From the NCBI GenBank assembly GCA_945901035.1, contig CAMDKN010000066.1:1-6879 (forward strand): a stretch of 6,879 nt of DNA, given 5' to 3'. The notes under the pieces are model-generated. The model was not told where the DNA came from. It ran no database searches and saw nothing but the letters and a program-made list of their open reading frames with translations. This document shows positions 5,569 through 6,879 of the stretch, piece by piece (within the stretch, counting starts at the first letter, position 1; each line of letters starts with the position of its first letter). Both the position numbers and the translations under genes were made by a program. Source of the stretch: Gulosibacter massiliensis (GTDB lineage Bacteria; Actinomycetota; Actinomycetes; Actinomycetales; Microbacteriaceae).

Positions 5569-6879
5569 CTAATGACCGGCGGCCTTCCACGACGACCCCA
5601 ACCCCACCTGGACATCGAGTGGGACCGACAGAGTCACCGCATGTTCCATCGCCTCTTCCACGATGACGCGGAGTTTCTCGGTTTCGCCGGGGGCGACCTC
5701 GAAAATCAATTCGTCGTGAACCTGCAAAACGAGGCGAGAATTCAACTTCGCATTTCGAAGTCCCTCGACCGCTCGGATCATCGCGATCTTCATGATGTCC
5801 GCGGAGGTTCCCTGAATCGGAGCGTTGAGAGCAGCGCGTTCAGCGTTGTCCCGCATCATCCGGTTGGAACTTGTGAGGTCACGAAACTGACGTTTCCGAC
5901 CGAACACGGTGGTGGTGAACAAATCCTTTCGCGCCTGCTCGACAACGGATCGGAGATAATCACGGACACCCCCGAAACGGGCAAAATAATCCGCCATGAG
6001 AGCCTTTGCTTCCTTGTTGTCGATTCGCAGTTGTTTCGCCAATCCAAACGCGGACAGCCCGTATGCGAGACCGTAGGACATCGCCTTCACTTTCGAACGC
6101 ATGGCGGGTGTCACGTCGGCCGGTTCTACCCCGAAAACCTTTGCGCCCACGAACCGATGGAGGTCCTCGCCCGACTTGAACGCCTCGATCAGGTTTTCGT
6201 CGCCGGACAAATGCGCCATGATGCGCATCTCAATCTGCGAATAGTCGGCGGTGAGCAGGCCCTCGTGCTGCGAGTCCGAAATGAACGCCGCACGAATTTC
6301 GGCTCCAACCTCGGACCGAATCGGAATGTTCTGGAGATTGGGATCTGATGACGAAAGCCGGCCCGTGGTCGTTCCAGTCTGGTCGAAGGACGTGTGAATT
6401 CTGCCGTCGCTGTGAATGCTCTTTCGCAAGACCTCGACGATCTGGGCGAGTTTGGTTTGCTCGCGGTGTTCGAGAAGGCCGTCTAGGAACGGGTGCGGAT
6501 TCGATGCCTGTAGGTCAGCGAGTGACGCGGCATCGGTTGAGTATCCCGTTTTGGTGGATCGCGTCTTCGGCATCTGAAGCTGATAGAACAGCACCTCTTG
6601 CAATTGCTTGGGTGACGACAGGTTCATCTCTTTGCCGATCATCCCGAACAATTCGGCTGCCTTGGCGTCCGCAGCCGTGGTGAGACGACCGTAAATGTCG
6701 TCGAGAATCGACGCGTCCATGGCAATACCGGCGCGTTCCATGTCGACGAGAACAGGAATGAGTGGAACCTCGATGTCGCGCTCGATGGTCTTCATGCCCT
6801 CATCCAGGTGGTCGTCGAACTCGGCGTCCAATTGGGTCAGAACCCACGCTGTTGTTGCCGTGTTCGAGGAGTCCACCGC
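5569..6879 (-). CDS. polA: DNA polymerase I, C-terminal polymerase part (5' end outside window)
   Basis: Pol I fills gaps during excision repair and Okazaki fragment maturation. Only the last 436 residues are present, numbered here from the codon at 6879; the N-terminal 5' nuclease and most of the 3'-5' exonuclease-like region lie beyond the right edge. GTG at 6876 is internal, not a start. Family A motifs are TGRLSSSDPNLQNIP (172-186), motif A DYSQIE (212-217, catalytic Asp212), the O-helix with Arg261, Lys265 and Tyr269 in RSKVKAMSYGLAYG, NAPIQGTSAD (352-361), and motif C QVHDE (386-390, catalytic Asp389). Tyr269 replaces the Phe762 of E. coli Pol I, as in mycobacterial Pol I. The polymerase domain looks intact to its TAG stop (5571-5569). 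Whether the proofreading site is active cannot be judged from this window. The gene is followed 9 nt later by the DUF885 gene. Confidence 0.98.
   Translation of the reverse strand, partial: AVDSSNTATTAWVLTQLDAEFDDHLDEGMKTIERDIEVPLIPVLVDMERAGIAMDASILDDIYGRLTTAADAKAAELFGMIGKEMNLSSPKQLQEVLFYQLQMPKTRSTKTGYSTDAASLADLQASNPHPFLDGLLEHREQTKLAQIVEVLRKSIHSDGRIHTSFDQTGTTTGRLSSSDPNLQNIPIRSEVGAEIRAAFISDSQHEGLLTADYSQIEMRIMAHLSGDENLIEAFKSGEDLHRFVGAKVFGVEPADVTPAMRSKVKAMSYGLAYGLSAFGLAKQLRIDNKEAKALMADYFARFGGVRDYLRSVVEQARKDLFTTTVFGRKRQFRDLTSSNRMMRDNAERAALNAPIQGTSADIMKIAMIRAVEGLRNAKLNSRLVLQVHDELIFEVAPGETEKLRVIVEEAMEHAVTLSVPLDVQVGLGSSWKAAGH

Noticed and set aside
5272..6348. Open frame of 358 codons on the plus strand
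   Set aside because: It lies antisense across the DUF885 start and most of polA, both of which have clear family motifs. The product shows no recognisable domain and the frame is a by-product of codon bias in the opposite strand.
6874..6876. GTG as start codon of polA
   Set aside because: The frame continues to the window edge, and the encoded residues correspond to the middle of Pol I, so the real start is upstream of the window.

Overview
The window carries five protein genes, all on the minus strand and packed with almost no spacing. In transcription order (from high to low coordinates) they are: the C-terminal part of DNA polymerase I (polA, cut by the right edge), a DUF885-family predicted zinc metallopeptidase, ribosomal protein S1 (rpsA), dephospho-CoA kinase (coaE) and excinuclease subunit B (uvrB, cut by the left edge). 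No RNA gene, mobile element, CRISPR array or integration scar was seen, and no stretch over 130 bases lacks a gene. I found no new multi-gene system; this looks like a conserved chromosomal housekeeping block.

The organism is most likely an actinobacterium. The polA / rpsA / coaE / uvrB order matches the arrangement in Mycobacterium and relatives. S1 has exactly four S1 domains plus the long acidic/aromatic actinobacterial tail. Pol I has the Tyr in its O-helix that is known from mycobacterial Pol I. CoaE has no fused GrpB-like domain, unlike mycobacteria. A DUF885 gene between polA and rpsA points, by recollection, towards Microbacteriaceae-like lineages. G+C is roughly 55-60% from sampled rows, low for that family, so a streamlined aquatic member is possible; this is inference.

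Layout: 6879-5569 polA and 5559-3892 DUF885 are 9 nt apart and probably co-transcribed. The DUF885 stop is only 3 nt from a sigma70-type promoter (-35 at 3888-3883, -10 at 3864-3859), which should drive rpsA through a leader of about 88 nt containing two hairpins. After rpsA (3765-2299) comes a 60-nt gap with a large two-part hairpin, which may act as a partial terminator or processing site. It is followed by coaE (2238-1630, GTG start) and, 9 nt later, uvrB (from 1620, running off the left edge).

Functionally the block mixes DNA repair (Pol I gap filling and UvrB damage verification both serve nucleotide excision repair), translation initiation (S1) and the last step of CoA synthesis (CoaE). 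The points most worth a second look are the structured rpsA leader, the rpsA-coaE hairpin, the DUF885 metallopeptidase with its extended zinc motif, and the natural Tyr in the Pol I O-helix.
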